Part shown: positions 35,286 to 42,826 of the stretch, one piece after another | Layout: the number at the start of each line of letters is the position of its first letter | Numbering within the stretch: the stretch's first letter is position 1 | DNA from: Clostridium sp. BNL1100 | GTDB lineage: Bacteria > Bacillota > Clostridia > Acetivibrionales > DSM-1351 | DNA length: 64,000 nt | Direction of reading: 5' to 3' | Assembly (NCBI RefSeq): GCF_000244875.1 | Contig: NC_016791.1 | Span: 1,299,501-1,363,500, forward strand | The notes under the pieces: model-generated | Seen by the model: only the letters and a program-made list of their open reading frames with translations | What the model was told of the DNA's origin: nothing | Databases searched by the model: none | Program-made: the position numbers and the translations under genes

Positions 35286-36000
35286 GTTTGACTGCTGCTC
35301 GTCTTTTATGAAATGCTCTGACGCATGGGCCTGTATACACGCCGATGATCCTTTGTTAGTAAATTGCACGTACAGGAAAAAGTTAGAGGCAGGAATTTGC
35401 TTTTACGGTAAAAATACGAACATTTTCGAGCCTCTGAAATACGGAAGACTTCCGGAGGGATTTGTTCCTTTTCAAAAGCCACAGGCTAAAACAGATTCTA
35501 AGACTGAATTATATCTTACATGCTATAAAATGCCGTTTGCGATACTCACAAGATCCAGTAATACATGGTCATATAAGCTTGATTCCGAAAACATAAAACT
35601 AATTACGGATGAATTTACAGCAAGGACTATACCATTTAGGACAAGTTTGGATTTTTTTGAGCAATTACCAGGTGATGATGTTGAGATTGAAGGGCCATGT
35701 AACAGCAGAGTAGTTTTTAAAATTGGTGACAGGGAATTTCATATTCTTAGTTTTAATGGTTACTTGATTCAAAATTGGTATGCTGAAAAAATAAATAAGT
35801 CACTGCTGGCTAAAGACTTTGAAAGTAGGGTCGAATTAGTAGGAAGTTATATTCACTCTAAGAGTCAAGTTAACTCTATAACTAAAAGTTTAATTGACTC
35901 AAAACCTCCTAAGAATGATTCGGTTAGCCATAATATTCCAGTGCAACTAACATTATTTGATTTATCGGAGGTTACAACTTCAAGTTATAGGAGGTCATAA
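35272..36000 (+). CDS. Phage protein with Cys-rich N-terminus and clamp-binding-like tail
   Basis: A 242-residue protein. The start is probably GTG at 35272 behind GAGGTGG; longer in-frame starts lie inside the preceding gene. The first 50 residues hold eight Cys (DCCSSFMKCSDAWACIHAD...NCTYRKKLEAGICFYG), suggesting a metal site. The middle has no known domain. The C-terminus carries VQLTLFDL, matching the QLxLF peptide by which proteins bind the DNA polymerase sliding clamp. Next to replication genes this hints at a role at the fork, but the function is unknown. Confidence 0.6.
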   Translation: MPQDRFDCCSSFMKCSDAWACIHADDPLLVNCTYRKKLEAGICFYGKNTNIFEPLKYGRLPEGFVPFQKPQAKTDSKTELYLTCYKMPFAILTRSSNTWSYKLDSENIKLITDEFTARTIPFRTSLDFFEQLPGDDVEIEGPCNSRVVFKIGDREFHILSFNGYLIQNWYAEKINKSLLAKDFESRVELVGSYIHSKSQVNSITKSLIDSKPPKNDSVSHNIPVQLTLFDLSEVTTSSYRRS

Positions 36001-36002
36001 TT

Positions 36003-36263
36003 TTGGTTTACTTACTTCATTTTGACAAACCATACAAACATGCAAGGCATTACATTGGTTTCACCGATAACCTTGACAGGCGACTTCACGAACATGAATT
36101 AACGGCAAAAGGTGCAAGACTATTGAAGGTTGCAAGTTCTGCCGGAATAAAATTTACAGTTGCCCGAACATGGGAAGGAGATCGAAAACTAGAGAGAAAA
36201 CTGAAAAACCGTAAAAAGAGTTCCAGCTTATGTCCAATTTGCAGAGGGGAGGTGGTTAATTGA
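36003..36263 (+). CDS. GIY-YIG endonuclease domain protein
   Basis: An 86-residue single-domain nuclease: MVYLLHFDKPYKHARHYIGFTDNLDRRLHEH contains the VYLL/HYIG pair (GIY-YIG core) and the catalytic Arg, and the Glu is in DRKLERKLK. A CPICRG motif near the end may bind zinc. It starts at TTG 36003 behind AGGAGG. Such small nucleases are common in phage early regions and may act in recombination or host DNA attack. Confidence 0.85.
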   Translation: MVYLLHFDKPYKHARHYIGFTDNLDRRLHEHELTAKGARLLKVASSAGIKFTVARTWEGDRKLERKLKNRKKSSSLCPICRGEVVN

Positions 36264-37211
36264 ATGGCAAGACCGTTCAAGGAATCACTTGATTACTTTC
36301 CGCTAGATGTGGATTTCTTGGAGGATAAAAAGGTTAAGCTTATTAAAATTGAATTCGGAGCAAAAGGTATTTTAGTCCTTATATCCTTACTGGCATTAGT
36401 TTATAAAAGTAACGGATACTTTTACAAATGGGATAATGACGATTGCTTCCTGATGTCTGACGGTGTCGGTTGTGGTTGTAATCCCGAATTCATACAAGAA
36501 GTTTTACAAGGGTGTGTTAGACGTTCCATATTCGATGATGGAGTATTTAACATGTTCAATGTATTAACTTCATCAGGCATTCAGAAAAGGTTTATAAAGG
36601 CAGCTTCTGAACGCCAAAATATCACTATTATAAAAGATTACTGGCTAGTAGATACATCTGATAAAAAAGTATTTACAGACGGTATTCTTAAAAAGCTTAC
36701 CATTAATTCGATTAATCCTCCGATTAAAACAGTTAATCCTCCGATTAATTTAATAAAACCGCCTAATAATCCCCAAAGTAAAGTAAAGGAAAGTAAATTA
36801 AATAAAAAACATATATCGTCCGAATTTTCGTCCGATGATATTCAATACAAATTAGCTTTAGAATTGAGGTCTTATATTTTAAAGAATAACGATAAGGCAA
36901 GAGTCCCTGATTCCAACAAGCTACAAAGTTGGGCTAGTGAAATTGATAAAATGCTCAGACTGGACAAGCATACCGCTGATGAAATCAGAGCAGTGATTAC
37001 ATATTCACAAAAAGATAGTTTTTGGCGTTCAAACATACTAAGTGCTTCTAAACTTCGAGATAAATACGACACGTTATATATTCAATCAAAGTCAAAAGGA
37101 TACAGCCAAATTAATATTTCACAGGCATCTAACAGAGGGAATTTTGAACAAAGGGATTATGAAGACAGTTACTTTGAAAACTTTTTCAATAATACGAAAG
37201 GAGCAAAATAA
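36264..37211 (+). CDS. Phage replication protein with Lin1244/Lin1753 (DUF4373) domain
   Basis: A 315-residue protein. The N-terminus MARPFKESLDYFPLDVDFLEDKKVKLIKIEFGAKGILVLISLL is the Lin1244/Lin1753-type domain (DUF4373) of DnaD-like replication initiators. A Pro/Asn-rich linker (about 145-175) leads to a C-terminal helical region (about 195-270) that probably binds DNA or the host DnaC helicase. It starts at ATG 36264 after GAGGTGG, directly abutting the GIY-YIG gene. No phage helicase gene follows, so it probably recruits host proteins. Confidence 0.8.
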   Translation: MARPFKESLDYFPLDVDFLEDKKVKLIKIEFGAKGILVLISLLALVYKSNGYFYKWDNDDCFLMSDGVGCGCNPEFIQEVLQGCVRRSIFDDGVFNMFNVLTSSGIQKRFIKAASERQNITIIKDYWLVDTSDKKVFTDGILKKLTINSINPPIKTVNPPINLIKPPNNPQSKVKESKLNKKHISSEFSSDDIQYKLALELRSYILKNNDKARVPDSNKLQSWASEIDKMLRLDKHTADEIRAVITYSQKDSFWRSNILSASKLRDKYDTLYIQSKSKGYSQINISQASNRGNFEQRDYEDSYFENFFNNTKGAK

Positions 37212-37214
37212 GAG

Positions 37215-37367
37215 ATGTTAAAAAAATTGAGTAAGGCTGAGTTTGTAAAATTAACATCTAAAAAGCAAGAGCAGAAAAGACGTAGAAAAGCACTCAATGA
37301 AAAAATAAAGGCGAATGAAGATGGTAAAAGTGAGTACTTTTCACACGGGAATTTCGGAACATGGTAG
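37215..37367 (+). CDS. Small basic phage protein
   Basis: A 50-residue, Lys/Arg-rich frame (MLKKLSKAEFVKLTSKKQEQKRRRKALNEK...) starting four bases after the replication gene. The ribosome site is weak, so this call is tentative. It could bind nucleic acid. No family recognised. Confidence 0.45.
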   Translation: MLKKLSKAEFVKLTSKKQEQKRRRKALNEKIKANEDGKSEYFSHGNFGTW

Positions 37368-37410
37368 TAAACAATAGCAAAATATTACGCACCAAAAGAA
37401 GGTGAGTTAT

Positions 37411-37527
37411 TTGAGTACAATACCAAATCCAATATGTCCGAAATGCGGTTCTGATGATACATGCATGATGAAAAATGAAATTTATGAGTGCTTAGAGTGT
37501 GGTGAATTATTTGAAGAACAAGAATAA
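37411..37527 (+). CDS. 38-residue zinc-ribbon protein
   Basis: MSTIPNPICPKCGSDDTCMMKNEIYECLECGELFEEQE (37411-37527, TTG start behind GAAGGTGAG): two CxxC knuckles (CPKC, CLEC) 16 residues apart, the minimal zinc ribbon. It is a well-spaced gene just before the cytosine methyltransferase. Confidence 0.65.
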   Translation: MSTIPNPICPKCGSDDTCMMKNEIYECLECGELFEEQE

Positions 37528-37541
37528 GGAGAATAGTAAAT

Positions 37542-38396
37542 ATGCTTACACATTTTAGCACATTTACCGGTATTGGCGGGATAGATTTAGCGGCAGAATG
37601 GGCCGGATTTGAAACAGTAGGGCAGTGCGAATGGGCGGATTATCCTACGAAGGTGTTAGAAAAGCACTGGCCTAACGTACCAAGATGGAGGGATATAAGA
37701 AGTGTCACAGCAGAAAGCTTTAAAGAAAAAACAGGATTATCAACAACTACCATTATTAGCGGCGGATTCCCTTGTCAGCCTTTCAGTAATGCCGGGCTGC
37801 GAAAAGGCAAAGAAGATGACCGTTACCTCTGGCCGGAAATGCTTAGAGTTATATCAGAACTCAAGCCCACTTGGTTTATTGGCGAAAATGTTGCTGGAAT
37901 CATCGATATGGCACTCGACCAAGTGTTATCTGACTTGGAAAGTCAAGGCTACTCCACGCAAACGTTTATTATTCCGGCTTGTTCCCAAAACGCCTCGCAT
38001 CGGAGGGATAGAGTGTTTATTATTGCCAACATTGACAGTAGCAGATATATACACAGGGAAATTAAAAAGTACTCAGCAAAACATAGAATCAATGCATTCA
38101 ATGACACTACCAAGAGCATTAGCACTATTACCGACATTGACGGCAACAGAATACAAAGGAGTTTCGAAGAAAAGGTATTATGGCAGCAAAGATTACCACG
38201 GCAACAGGGTATCGGAAGCGTTGAGGGATGGGTTGAACGATGCAACGAATATGAACCCAAATTACTGCGAAATTTTCATGGGGTTCCCAATGGGATGGAC
38301 AGAGTTAAATGTCTTGGAAATGCCGTAGTACCGCAACAGGTATATCCAATACTGAAGGCCATAGCAGATATTGAACGGGGGATAGGGAGAAGGTGA
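37542..38396 (+). CDS. DNA (cytosine-5) methyltransferase
   Basis: A 284-residue C5 methyltransferase. Motif I FTGIGGIDLAAEWAGF binds SAM, motif IV GGFPCQPF holds the nucleophile Cys78, motif VI GENV is at about 114-117, motif VIII is QNASHRRDRVFI (149-160), and the end carries GMDRVKCLGNAVVPQQVYPI (motifs IX-X). The target-recognition region (about 165-245) is short. No restriction enzyme is linked, so it probably protects phage DNA. A second long frame overlaps its last two thirds (see separate entry). AGGAGAATA is the ribosome site. Confidence 0.93.
   Translation: MLTHFSTFTGIGGIDLAAEWAGFETVGQCEWADYPTKVLEKHWPNVPRWRDIRSVTAESFKEKTGLSTTTIISGGFPCQPFSNAGLRKGKEDDRYLWPEMLRVISELKPTWFIGENVAGIIDMALDQVLSDLESQGYSTQTFIIPACSQNASHRRDRVFIIANIDSSRYIHREIKKYSAKHRINAFNDTTKSISTITDIDGNRIQRSFEEKVLWQQRLPRQQGIGSVEGWVERCNEYEPKLLRNFHGVPNGMDRVKCLGNAVVPQQVYPILKAIADIERGIGRR
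37702..38328 (+). CDS. Overprinted reading frame inside the cytosine methyltransferase gene
   Basis: A +1-frame open reading of 208 codons nested within the methyltransferase. It contains blocks like ones I know from phage proteins annotated beside such methylases: LLPTLTVADIYTGKL, LLPTLTATEYKGVSKKRYYG and NPNYCEIFMGFPMGWTEL. The same DNA encodes the methyltransferase's own conserved end (HGVPNGMDRVKCLGN), so both frames look maintained. The start is unclear (GTG at 37702 has no good ribosome site). It may be expressed by internal initiation or frameshifting, or it may be a frozen shadow. Confidence 0.4.
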   Translation: MSQQKALKKKQDYQQLPLLAADSLVSLSVMPGCEKAKKMTVTSGRKCLELYQNSSPLGLLAKMLLESSIWHSTKCYLTWKVKATPRKRLLFRLVPKTPRIGGIECLLLPTLTVADIYTGKLKSTQQNIESMHSMTLPRALALLPTLTATEYKGVSKKRYYGSKDYHGNRVSEALRDGLNDATNMNPNYCEIFMGFPMGWTELNVLEMP

Positions 38397-38407
38397 AGAA
38401 TAAACAC

Positions 38408-39295
38408 ATGAAAATCGGACTTATAGACGTTGACGGACATAACTTCCCGAATCTGGCACTGATGAAAATATCAGCATATCATAAGCAGCAAGGAGATCAG
38501 GTTGAGTGGGCGCATAGTCTTGATACATACGACAGGGTTTACATGAGTAAGGTTTTCACTTTTACCCCAGACTATGATACCTGTATACAGGCTGATGAAA
38601 TCATTTGGGGTGGCACAGGGTACGACCTTAAAAATAAACTCCCGGCAGAAATAGAAAATATGTGCCCTGACTTTAGCCTGTATAAACAATACAAAGAAGC
38701 ATACGGATTCTTAACCAGAGGTTGCCCTAATAATTGCCCGTTTTGTATTGTCCCGGAAAAAGAAGGTTGCAAGAGCTGCCAGGTTTCGGATTTAGGACAG
38801 TTCTACAGAGGCCAGAAAGAAATAAAACTCTTAGATCCGAACCTGTTAGCCTGTAAGTCCGAGAAATATAATCTACTGCAGCAGCTTGTCGACAGTAGGG
38901 CGTGGGTGGATTTTACCCAGGGATTAGATATTCGACTGATGGATGATAAAGCAATAGACCTGATAAAGCGGATCAAGCTGAAAATGATTCATTTCGCCTG
39001 GGATCGAGAGAAGAACAGCCACCAGATAATGAAAAATCTACAAAATTTCAAAAAAGTAACAGGAATTGACAGAAGGAAAGCAGCGGTTTATGTACTTACG
39101 AACTATGAAACAGAGTTTGAATTTGATCTCTACCGGGTGTATAAGCTTAGGGAACTTGGATATGACCCATACATAATGATTTACGACAAAGAAAATGCCC
39201 CGGAGAATGTTAGGCACCTGCAACGGTGGGTAAACAATAAGATCATATTTTTAAGCTGTGAGAAGTTTGAGGACTATAACTGCAAGTTAGGTTAG
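38408..39295 (+). CDS. Phage radical SAM protein
   Basis: A 295-residue enzyme with the [4Fe-4S] motif in phage-type spacing, TRGCPNNCPFC (Cys about 106, 110, 113), after an N-terminal region IGLIDVDGHNFPNLALMKIS. A later CKSC (about residue 122) may bind a second cluster. It follows the pattern of uncharacterised phage 'radical SAM' proteins found beside methyltransferases. It may modify DNA, RNA or nucleotides. The start is the ATG at 38408, 12 bases after AAGGTGA; the GTG at 38393 overlaps the methyltransferase stop. Confidence 0.8.
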   Translation: MKIGLIDVDGHNFPNLALMKISAYHKQQGDQVEWAHSLDTYDRVYMSKVFTFTPDYDTCIQADEIIWGGTGYDLKNKLPAEIENMCPDFSLYKQYKEAYGFLTRGCPNNCPFCIVPEKEGCKSCQVSDLGQFYRGQKEIKLLDPNLLACKSEKYNLLQQLVDSRAWVDFTQGLDIRLMDDKAIDLIKRIKLKMIHFAWDREKNSHQIMKNLQNFKKVTGIDRRKAAVYVLTNYETEFEFDLYRVYKLRELGYDPYIMIYDKENAPENVRHLQRWVNNKIIFLSCEKFEDYNCKLG

Positions 39296-39311
39296 TACGG
39301 AATATAGAGGA
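39292..39311 (+). repeat. 20-base intergenic repeat, copy 1
   Basis: TTAGTACGGAATATAGAGGA, identical to 40061-40080. It covers the stop codon of the radical SAM gene and the start of the ribosome site of the next gene, so the adenine methyltransferase gene is bracketed by exact copies. Confidence 0.8.
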
Positions 39312-39320
39312 GGTGAAAAC

Positions 39321-40064
39321 TTGGAGATTAACACGCTGTATAACATGGACTGCATGGAAGGGATGAAAGACATTGATGATAAGTCTATAGATATGATTTT
39401 GTGTGACTTGCCTTACGGTACTACTCAATGTAAATGGGATAATGTAATACCGTTTGAGCCATTGTGGGAACAGTACGAAAGAATTATAAAAGATAACGGT
39501 GCAATTGTTTTGACGGGCTGTGAACCATTTAGCAGTATGTTAAGGCTTAGTAATTTAAAGCTTTATAAATATGATTGGATATGGGATAAAGTAAAAGGTA
39601 CGGGATTTTTAAATGCAAAAAAACAACCAATGCGAAATCATGAAATTATTAGCGTTTTTTACCGTAAACAATGTACATACAATCCGCAAAAAACACAAGG
39701 CCACAACCTCAAAAAGTCTTATCGCTCTAAAAATCTGCAGACTGATGTGTATGGAGAAATGAAAAATGACTATACTTATGAATCAACAGAGAGATATCCA
39801 CGAAGTATTCAGGTTTTTTCTACAGACACTCAAAATTCGTCTTTGCATCCAACCCAAAAGCCGGTAGACCTATTTAAATACTTAATAAAAACTTACACAA
39901 ATGAAGGGGATTTAGTACTTGATAATTGCATTGGGAGCGGTACTACTGCAATAGCTTGTTTAAACACTGACAGAAAGTACATAGGTTTTGAAATTGACAA
40001 ACATTATTTTGATGTTGCTCAAGAGAGAATACACAGAACGGTAGCACAGTTAAGTTTAGTTTAG
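39321..40064 (+). CDS. DNA adenine/N4-cytosine methyltransferase
   Basis: A 247-residue amino-methyltransferase of the D21/beta class: the catalytic motif DLPY (29-32, LCDLPYGTT) precedes the SAM motif LDNCIGSGTTAIA near the C-terminus, and HPTQKPVDLFKYLI lies between. DLPY is a tolerated form of DPPY. It starts at TTG behind AGGAGGTG. With the C5 methyltransferase it gives the phage two modification activities without a partner nuclease. The gene is flanked by exact 20-base repeats, suggesting it moves as a cassette. Confidence 0.9.
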   Translation: MEINTLYNMDCMEGMKDIDDKSIDMILCDLPYGTTQCKWDNVIPFEPLWEQYERIIKDNGAIVLTGCEPFSSMLRLSNLKLYKYDWIWDKVKGTGFLNAKKQPMRNHEIISVFYRKQCTYNPQKTQGHNLKKSYRSKNLQTDVYGEMKNDYTYESTERYPRSIQVFSTDTQNSSLHPTQKPVDLFKYLIKTYTNEGDLVLDNCIGSGTTAIACLNTDRKYIGFEIDKHYFDVAQERIHRTVAQLSLV

Positions 40065-40080
40065 TACGGAATATAGAGGA
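40061..40080 (+). repeat. 20-base intergenic repeat, copy 2
   Basis: An identical copy of 39292-39311, again overlapping the stop codon of the upstream gene and leading into the ribosome site of the next. Confidence 0.8.
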
Positions 40081-40097
40081 AGTGCGAGGTGAGTTTA

Positions 40098-40310
40098 TTG
40101 AGAAAAGACCAATGTTTATTTTGTAAAAGCAGGCGTTGTCATATAAGAATTGTTAGATACGAAGAACCAAAATACGATGAAGTGGCTTGCAACCGGCACA
40201 TTTTAGAATTAGAGAAACACTCTGATAAGGTGCTGGGATATAAAAACGGTGTTATGAGGCACCACATTACAAGTTCAGGGCAATTGAAACGTGGAGAACT
40301 GATGCGATAG
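40098..40310 (+). CDS. Small Cys/His-rich (zinc-binding) phage protein
   Basis: A 70-residue protein, MRKDQCLFCKSRRCHIRIVRYEEPKYDEVACNRHILELEKHSD..., with CxxC, Cys and CxxH ligands in the first 35 residues, enough for a zinc site. The start is TTG 40098 after GCGAGGTG. No family is recognised. It is the first of a run of tiny proteins. Confidence 0.6.
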   Translation: MRKDQCLFCKSRRCHIRIVRYEEPKYDEVACNRHILELEKHSDKVLGYKNGVMRHHITSSGQLKRGELMR

Positions 40311-40335
40311 GCCAGAGGCCGGAAAGTTAGGTGCT

Positions 40336-40581
40336 ATGAAAAAGATTGATGCAAATATTTTAGAATCTTTTGTAAAGATATTTCCACATAAAAAAATATC
40401 TAAGGATGTTTATATATTTATCAATAAACCATCAAGAATGCCTAAATTAGCAAAAACCGAATTAAAAGAGTTATTTGAAACACTGTGGCAGTTTATAACG
40501 GCACCATTACTACTTGTTATTGGGTTATATAAATTATTTAAGGTTTTCTTACCTGTAATTTATATCAGAAGAAAGGAGTGA
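40336..40581 (+). CDS. Small membrane-anchored phage protein
   Basis: An 81-residue protein with a soluble basic N-terminal half and one hydrophobic segment near the C-terminus (about 52-75, FITAPLLLVIGLYKLFKVFLPVIYI). AAGTTAGGTG precedes the ATG. Function unknown. Its end carries the ribosome site of the next gene. Confidence 0.6.
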   Translation: MKKIDANILESFVKIFPHKKISKDVYIFINKPSRMPKLAKTELKELFETLWQFITAPLLLVIGLYKLFKVFLPVIYIRRKE

Positions 40582-40586
40582 GGACA

Positions 40587-40775
40587 TTGGCAATTAATAT
40601 GATGTGTGAAAGAAGCACTTGTAAGCACTATTTTGAGGATTGCTGTATGAGGAATTTACAGGAAGAAAGTATCCACATTGATGAGTGCGGTTACTGCCAA
40701 ACATTTGAACCCGGAGTTAATGATGCTTACGAAGAAATGGACAAAATGACCGATGATGAAATCAAGAAAGGGTGA
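40587..40775 (+). CDS. Small Cys-rich phage protein
   Basis: A 62-residue acidic protein with seven Cys (MAINMMCERSTCKHYFEDCCMRNLQEE...CGYCQTFEPG), a pattern common in clostridial phage proteins and likely to bind metal. It starts at TTG 40587 behind AAAGGAGTGAGGACA, a ribosome-site phrase reused before several of the following genes. Confidence 0.6.
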   Translation: MAINMMCERSTCKHYFEDCCMRNLQEESIHIDECGYCQTFEPGVNDAYEEMDKMTDDEIKKG

Positions 40776-40781
40776 TGACAC

Positions 40782-41087
40782 TTGAAAAATAAATTTGATA
40801 GACATAAACAATTATGCGATGAACTAAACGAAGTCTACAAGGCTAAAAACATAGCCTACGGTGACAGCTTCGGCAAAACGTTTCAGGAGTTGGGTGTGAT
40901 ATCGGCTGTAACCCGTATGTACGATAAATTTAACCGGATAAAAGCACTCTCTACTGGGGTAGAAAATAAAGTGGCTGACGAAGGTTTAAAAGACACTTTG
41001 AAGGATATGGCAAACTACTGCCTTATGACGTTGATAGAGTTGGAGATACAGGAGCAGAGAGGGAGTGAGGACAATAATGAAGTATAA
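40782..41087 (+). CDS. Nucleotide modification-associated domain protein (Nmad1/DUF1599)
   Basis: A 101-residue helical protein: VYKAKNIAYGDSFGKTFQELGVISAVTRMYDKFNRIKAL...DTLKDMANYCLMTLIEL. This is the Nmad1/DUF1599 signature, related to MazG-like folds and found near phage base-modification genes. It probably acts on or senses nucleotides. It starts at TTG 40782. It may work with the MazG-like protein 0.7 kb downstream and the radical SAM enzyme upstream. Confidence 0.8.
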   Translation: MKNKFDRHKQLCDELNEVYKAKNIAYGDSFGKTFQELGVISAVTRMYDKFNRIKALSTGVENKVADEGLKDTLKDMANYCLMTLIELEIQEQRGSEDNNEV

Positions 41088-41343
41088 GCCAGAGGATTAC
41101 ATAAATAGTGGATTTTATGAAGGAGACGAGGACTTAGTAAACCGCAAAGAAAAGGTTGTAAAGTGTAGAAAACCTCATAAGTGCATGGGTGGTTGTAATA
41201 AAGAAATTGACATAGGTGAATATGCTCTATTAGAAACCGGTTTTATGGACGGAAAGCCTGTATCATGCTACACCTGTTTACCATGTATAGATAAATGGCT
41301 AGATGTAATTAATGGAGGGAGTGAGGACGTTGAGGGAGATTAA
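41077..41343 (+). CDS. Small Cys-rich phage protein
   Basis: An 88-residue protein with two Cys pairs (CRKPHKCMGGCNKEI and CYTCLPC), consistent with a zinc ribbon. ATG 41077 follows GAGTGAGGACAAT and overlaps the previous gene by 11 bases. Its last residues overlap the next gene. Unknown function. Confidence 0.6.
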   Translation: MKYKPEDYINSGFYEGDEDLVNRKEKVVKCRKPHKCMGGCNKEIDIGEYALLETGFMDGKPVSCYTCLPCIDKWLDVINGGSEDVEGD

Positions 41344-41791
41344 ATTTAGGGCAGTTATTAAGGCTACAAAAGAAGTTTTTCCTGTGATAACAATATGGAG
41401 CAATTCGGTATGTTTGGATTTATCAGAAAGTAATAAGTATGAATATCCAGAGAAAGTGTTTTTGATGGATGAAATAGAGCTACTTCAATACACGGGCCTG
41501 CACGACAAGAACGGTATTGAGGTATTTGAGGATGATATAGTTCAAACAGTAACAATGACAGTTATTGTTAAGTTTGGAGAATTTACACCAGTAGTTTTAA
41601 AAGAATGGTGTGAGGAACAGGGAGTAACTGAAGATGTAAAAATGGTTGGGTTTTACTGTGAAGGTATCAAAAGTAAAATCGACAGTCAAGTTAAAGGGAA
41701 AGAATTCTTCTTACCATCCCATTCACCTTGCTCATTTACCGTAATCAGCAACATACACGACAACCCCGAACTGATGAAGGAGAGTGATTGA
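41330..41791 (+). CDS. YopX-family phage protein
   Basis: A 153-residue protein beginning MREIKFRAVIKATKEVF and holding LLQYTGLHDKNGIEVFEDDIV and VISNIHDNPEL, the hallmark blocks of YopX proteins. These are widespread in Firmicutes phages and of unknown role. It starts at TTG 41330 behind GGGAGTGAGGACG. It is in the run of small early or middle genes. Confidence 0.85.
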   Translation: MREIKFRAVIKATKEVFPVITIWSNSVCLDLSESNKYEYPEKVFLMDEIELLQYTGLHDKNGIEVFEDDIVQTVTMTVIVKFGEFTPVVLKEWCEEQGVTEDVKMVGFYCEGIKSKIDSQVKGKEFFLPSHSPCSFTVISNIHDNPELMKESD

Positions 41792-41792
41792 G

Positions 41793-42332
41793 TTGTTAAA
41801 TGATTTAGCAAAAGAAGTACACCAGAACGCTGTAGAGCATGGCTGGTGGAAGCAGGATAGAAGCTTCGGTGAAATTATTGCACTGTGCCATAGTGAGCTG
41901 TCAGAGGCTTTGGAAGAGTATAGGAATGCATCAGACAGAATCAGGAAGTTACCTATGTATTTTAGTGGTGGTGGATATGTAGCTGGTGCAGTCACGGAAT
42001 GCTGCAAAAAGCCAGAAGGAATTGCAGTAGAACTGGCAGATTGCATTATAAGGATTTTGGACTATTTTGGCAGGGAAGGTATCAATATTGATAAATTGGA
42101 CTCATGTCATTTATCTGTAATGGTGCTTAATAATTTTGGAGATTTGATTGCTGCTTACCACATGTATTTATCTAAAGCTTTAGAAGAATATGAAAATTCT
42201 TGGCTAAAGGGATTAGTTGAGCAGATTTATAGCTATTGTGAAAGAAATGAGATTGATATGGATGCCGTGATACAAATCAAGCATATGTACAACAAAACAA
42301 GGCCGTATAAACACGGCGGTAAGGTGATTTGA
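41793..42332 (+). CDS. MazG-like nucleotide pyrophosphohydrolase
   Basis: A 179-residue helical protein. HSELSEALEEYR followed by GIAVELADCIIRILDYF fits the MazG metal-binding pattern (ExxE ... ExxD). Such enzymes hydrolyse (d)NTPs to monophosphates; phage versions may adjust nucleotide pools or remove alarmones. The C-terminal part (about 110-179) looks like a second, degenerate helical half. It starts at TTG 41793, nine bases after AAGGAGA. Confidence 0.8.
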   Translation: MLNDLAKEVHQNAVEHGWWKQDRSFGEIIALCHSELSEALEEYRNASDRIRKLPMYFSGGGYVAGAVTECCKKPEGIAVELADCIIRILDYFGREGINIDKLDSCHLSVMVLNNFGDLIAAYHMYLSKALEEYENSWLKGLVEQIYSYCERNEIDMDAVIQIKHMYNKTRPYKHGGKVI

Positions 42333-42351
42333 AAGGATGGTGTAAAGGATT

Positions 42352-42546
42352 ATGGACATGACTGGATTCAAAATGATTTATGGGGAACAAGTTTTTAATG
42401 TGATTGATATCATACCAACGTTTACAGAATCACCACAAGATGGATTTAGAAAGGCAAAATTTATTGATGCGGTTTACGTTGATGAAGATGGGGAAATAAG
42501 AGCAGTACATGATGAAGCATGGTGCTTTAAATTTGTTAGGAGATAG
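42352..42546 (+). CDS. Small phage protein, unknown
   Basis: A 64-residue acidic protein (MDMTGFKMIYGEQVFNVIDIIPTFTE...YVDEDGEIRAVHDEAWCFKFVRR) with a beta-rich look. AAAGGATT is the ribosome site. No family recognised. Confidence 0.55.
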   Translation: MDMTGFKMIYGEQVFNVIDIIPTFTESPQDGFRKAKFIDAVYVDEDGEIRAVHDEAWCFKFVRR

Positions 42547-42555
42547 TTCAGTAAA

Positions 42556-42571
42556 TTAGTCTATTGCGTAC
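42556..42571 (+). repeat. Intergenic repeat, copy A
   Basis: TTAGTCTATTGCGTAC, matched at 42796-42811 with one difference (G/A). Both copies precede a tiny Cys-rich gene. Confidence 0.6.
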
Positions 42572-42590
42572 GAAGCGAGGGAATTAAAAT

Positions 42591-42770
42591 ATGAAAAAAT
42601 GTAGTGAATGTGAATATTTATATACACCCTCCCGCTGTTGGGATTCATATAAATGTGAGTTGTATCATTTTTGGACTTTTAAATGGGATGGTAGTATGCC
42701 AAAGACAAGTCCTGTATGGTGTCCTCTAAAAATTAAAAAAGAAAAGAACCAAAAGTGTCCAGTTCAGTAA
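42591..42770 (+). CDS. Tiny Cys-rich phage protein
   Basis: A 59-residue protein, MKKCSECEYLYTPSRCWDSYKCELYHFW..., with six Cys in pairs, probably zinc-binding. ATG 42591 follows GCGAGG at about ten bases. Unrecognised. Confidence 0.6.
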   Translation: MKKCSECEYLYTPSRCWDSYKCELYHFWTFKWDGSMPKTSPVWCPLKIKKEKNQKCPVQ

Positions 42771-42795
42771 TACACAATTTGAATACAGGTTGATG

Positions 42796-42811
42796 TTAGT
42801 CTATTACGTAC
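42796..42811 (+). repeat. Intergenic repeat, copy B
   Basis: TTAGTCTATTACGTAC, one base different from copy A at 42556. Repeated leader sequence suggests gene-cassette duplication or a shared control site. Confidence 0.6.
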
Positions 42812-42826
42812 AAGTGAGGTATAGAA

